Of a stretch of DNA of 64,000 bases, positions 63,443 through 64,000 are shown in pieces. The position numbers were made by a program, and so were the translations under genes. Below the pieces are notes generated by a model. That model was not told the DNA's origin, made no database searches, and was given only the letters and a program-made list of their open reading frames with translations. Source of the DNA: Gari tellinella (lineage: Eukaryota; Mollusca; Bivalvia; Cardiida; Psammobiidae); contig OV277856.1 in assembly GCA_922989275.2 (NCBI GenBank), positions 87,501,038-87,565,037 of the forward strand. The letters are read 5' to 3'. Positions within the stretch are counted from its first letter, which is position 1; every line of letters starts with the position of its first letter.

Positions 63443-63650
63443 TTAACCCTTACCCTGCTTTGGTTCCGTCTGATGTGAAATTGTCCCCTGCAAATTTAAA
63501 TTTAGATATACATCTTTCAAATGAAGAAATCTATATACGAGTGTCAAACAGTTTGAATTCAGATCAGACGCCGCGTCACGCGGCGTCTGATCTGGATCCA
63601 AACTGTTTGCAAAAAACAGTTACGTCACGATCAGCAGGGAAATAGGTTAA
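63443..63650. mobile_element. A-family TTAA MITE, nearly perfect core
   Basis: TTAACCCTTACCCTGCTTTG to GATCAGCAGGGAAATAGG with TTAA at 63647-63650. The core at 63545-63609 is CAAACAGTTTGAATTCAGAT / ATCTGGATCCAAACTGTTTG around GCCGCGTCACGCGGC: 65 bp with only a couple of mismatches. The frame overlapping it is not a gene. Confidence 0.85.
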
Positions 63651-64000
63651 TATTGTAGAAATACCATTTCCCAGTTAAATGCATGCTTTTGTTGACAGCG
63701 AATGTTTGTCGATAAAACACAATGTTCTATATGAACAACTTTTAATGTAACGTTGAGAAGAATGGCCGATCGCTGTGCCAAGTGTATCGAATTGTGTTCA
63801 ATCTCATTTTGGTTCCTCAATTTTAATATAATTCATGCCGTTCATTTGGCCAGTTTACCGATCGCTGTTTCACCAATACACTGTGTACATTTGCTTCAAA
63901 AGATTAGCTTTTTTTTCAAACAACAAAGACTTTAAGGTGTTAAAGAAGTATTAGCGTAATTTCACATGTATGTAATAACTAGCTAACATTTATGTTACTC
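63651..64000. other. No supported gene
   Basis: AT-rich DNA with one 60-residue frame and no recognised features. Confidence 0.4.

Overview
This 64 kb window looks like eukaryotic, AT-rich, gene-poor animal DNA. It is dominated by small non-autonomous DNA transposons. The one clear host gene fragment (a RASD-type small GTPase exon), a PHD-finger non-LTR retrotransposon with a 2A-like peptide, tRNA-derived SINEs and several MITE-like families together fit a lophotrochozoan, most likely a bivalve mollusc. That species call is an inference; no species marker is present.

Host coding content is very small. At 9798-10342 (+) there is the terminal coding exon of a RASD1/RASD2 (Dexras/Rhes)-like Ras GTPase, with a 3' splice site, NKCD and SAK motifs and a C-terminal CAAX box. 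Earlier exons were not found and probably lie upstream of the window or across a long, repeat-filled intron. I see no other convincing host exon; most short open frames fall inside repeats.

Autonomous or formerly autonomous mobile elements: (i) a nearly full-length APE-type non-LTR retrotransposon at about 35.4-39.4 kb, with one 1097-residue ORF (2A-like leader, PHD finger, endonuclease, reverse transcriptase), a late stop and damaged conserved residues; (ii) a PIF/Harbinger remnant at 56867-59227 with 17-bp inverted ends and a perfect TTA duplication, nested in an older element (about 56288-60170); (iii) a Tc1/mariner transposase N-terminal fragment at 54915-55326 (-); (iv) a 3.2 kb element at 50441-53629 with long terminal inverted repeats and GACCCCC-rich internal repeats but no recognisable transposase.

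The rest is a layered population of MITEs. I use working names. TTAA-bounded families: A/A2/A3 (TTAACCC...CACTGCC ends), B (TTAACCCTTTCCC ends), D (TTAACCCATTTGTGCCCACG end) and E. TA-bounded families: T (TACAGTGGAG ends), C (TACAGTAAAACCTC ends) and pogo-like. Others: F, G (GGGGCCCGTTTCATAAAACTT ends) and H (AGGGCTGCC ends). TTAA targets with CCC-starting ends suggest piggyBac-type mobilisation; TA targets suggest Tc1/mariner/pogo-type.

The most interesting pattern is that a few 50-75 bp near-perfect palindromic cores recur at the centre of families whose ends and target sites are different. Core A (CAAACAGTTTGG...GATCAGACGCC) sits in TTAA family A, TA family T and family F. The mutually homologous B and C cores sit in TTAA family B, TA family C and family H. 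Within a copy the two arms stay complementary while copies differ from each other. This suggests exchangeable hairpin modules, or hairpin-dependent arm correction, among unrelated non-autonomous transposons. Several exact nested TTAA insertions give the order of events.
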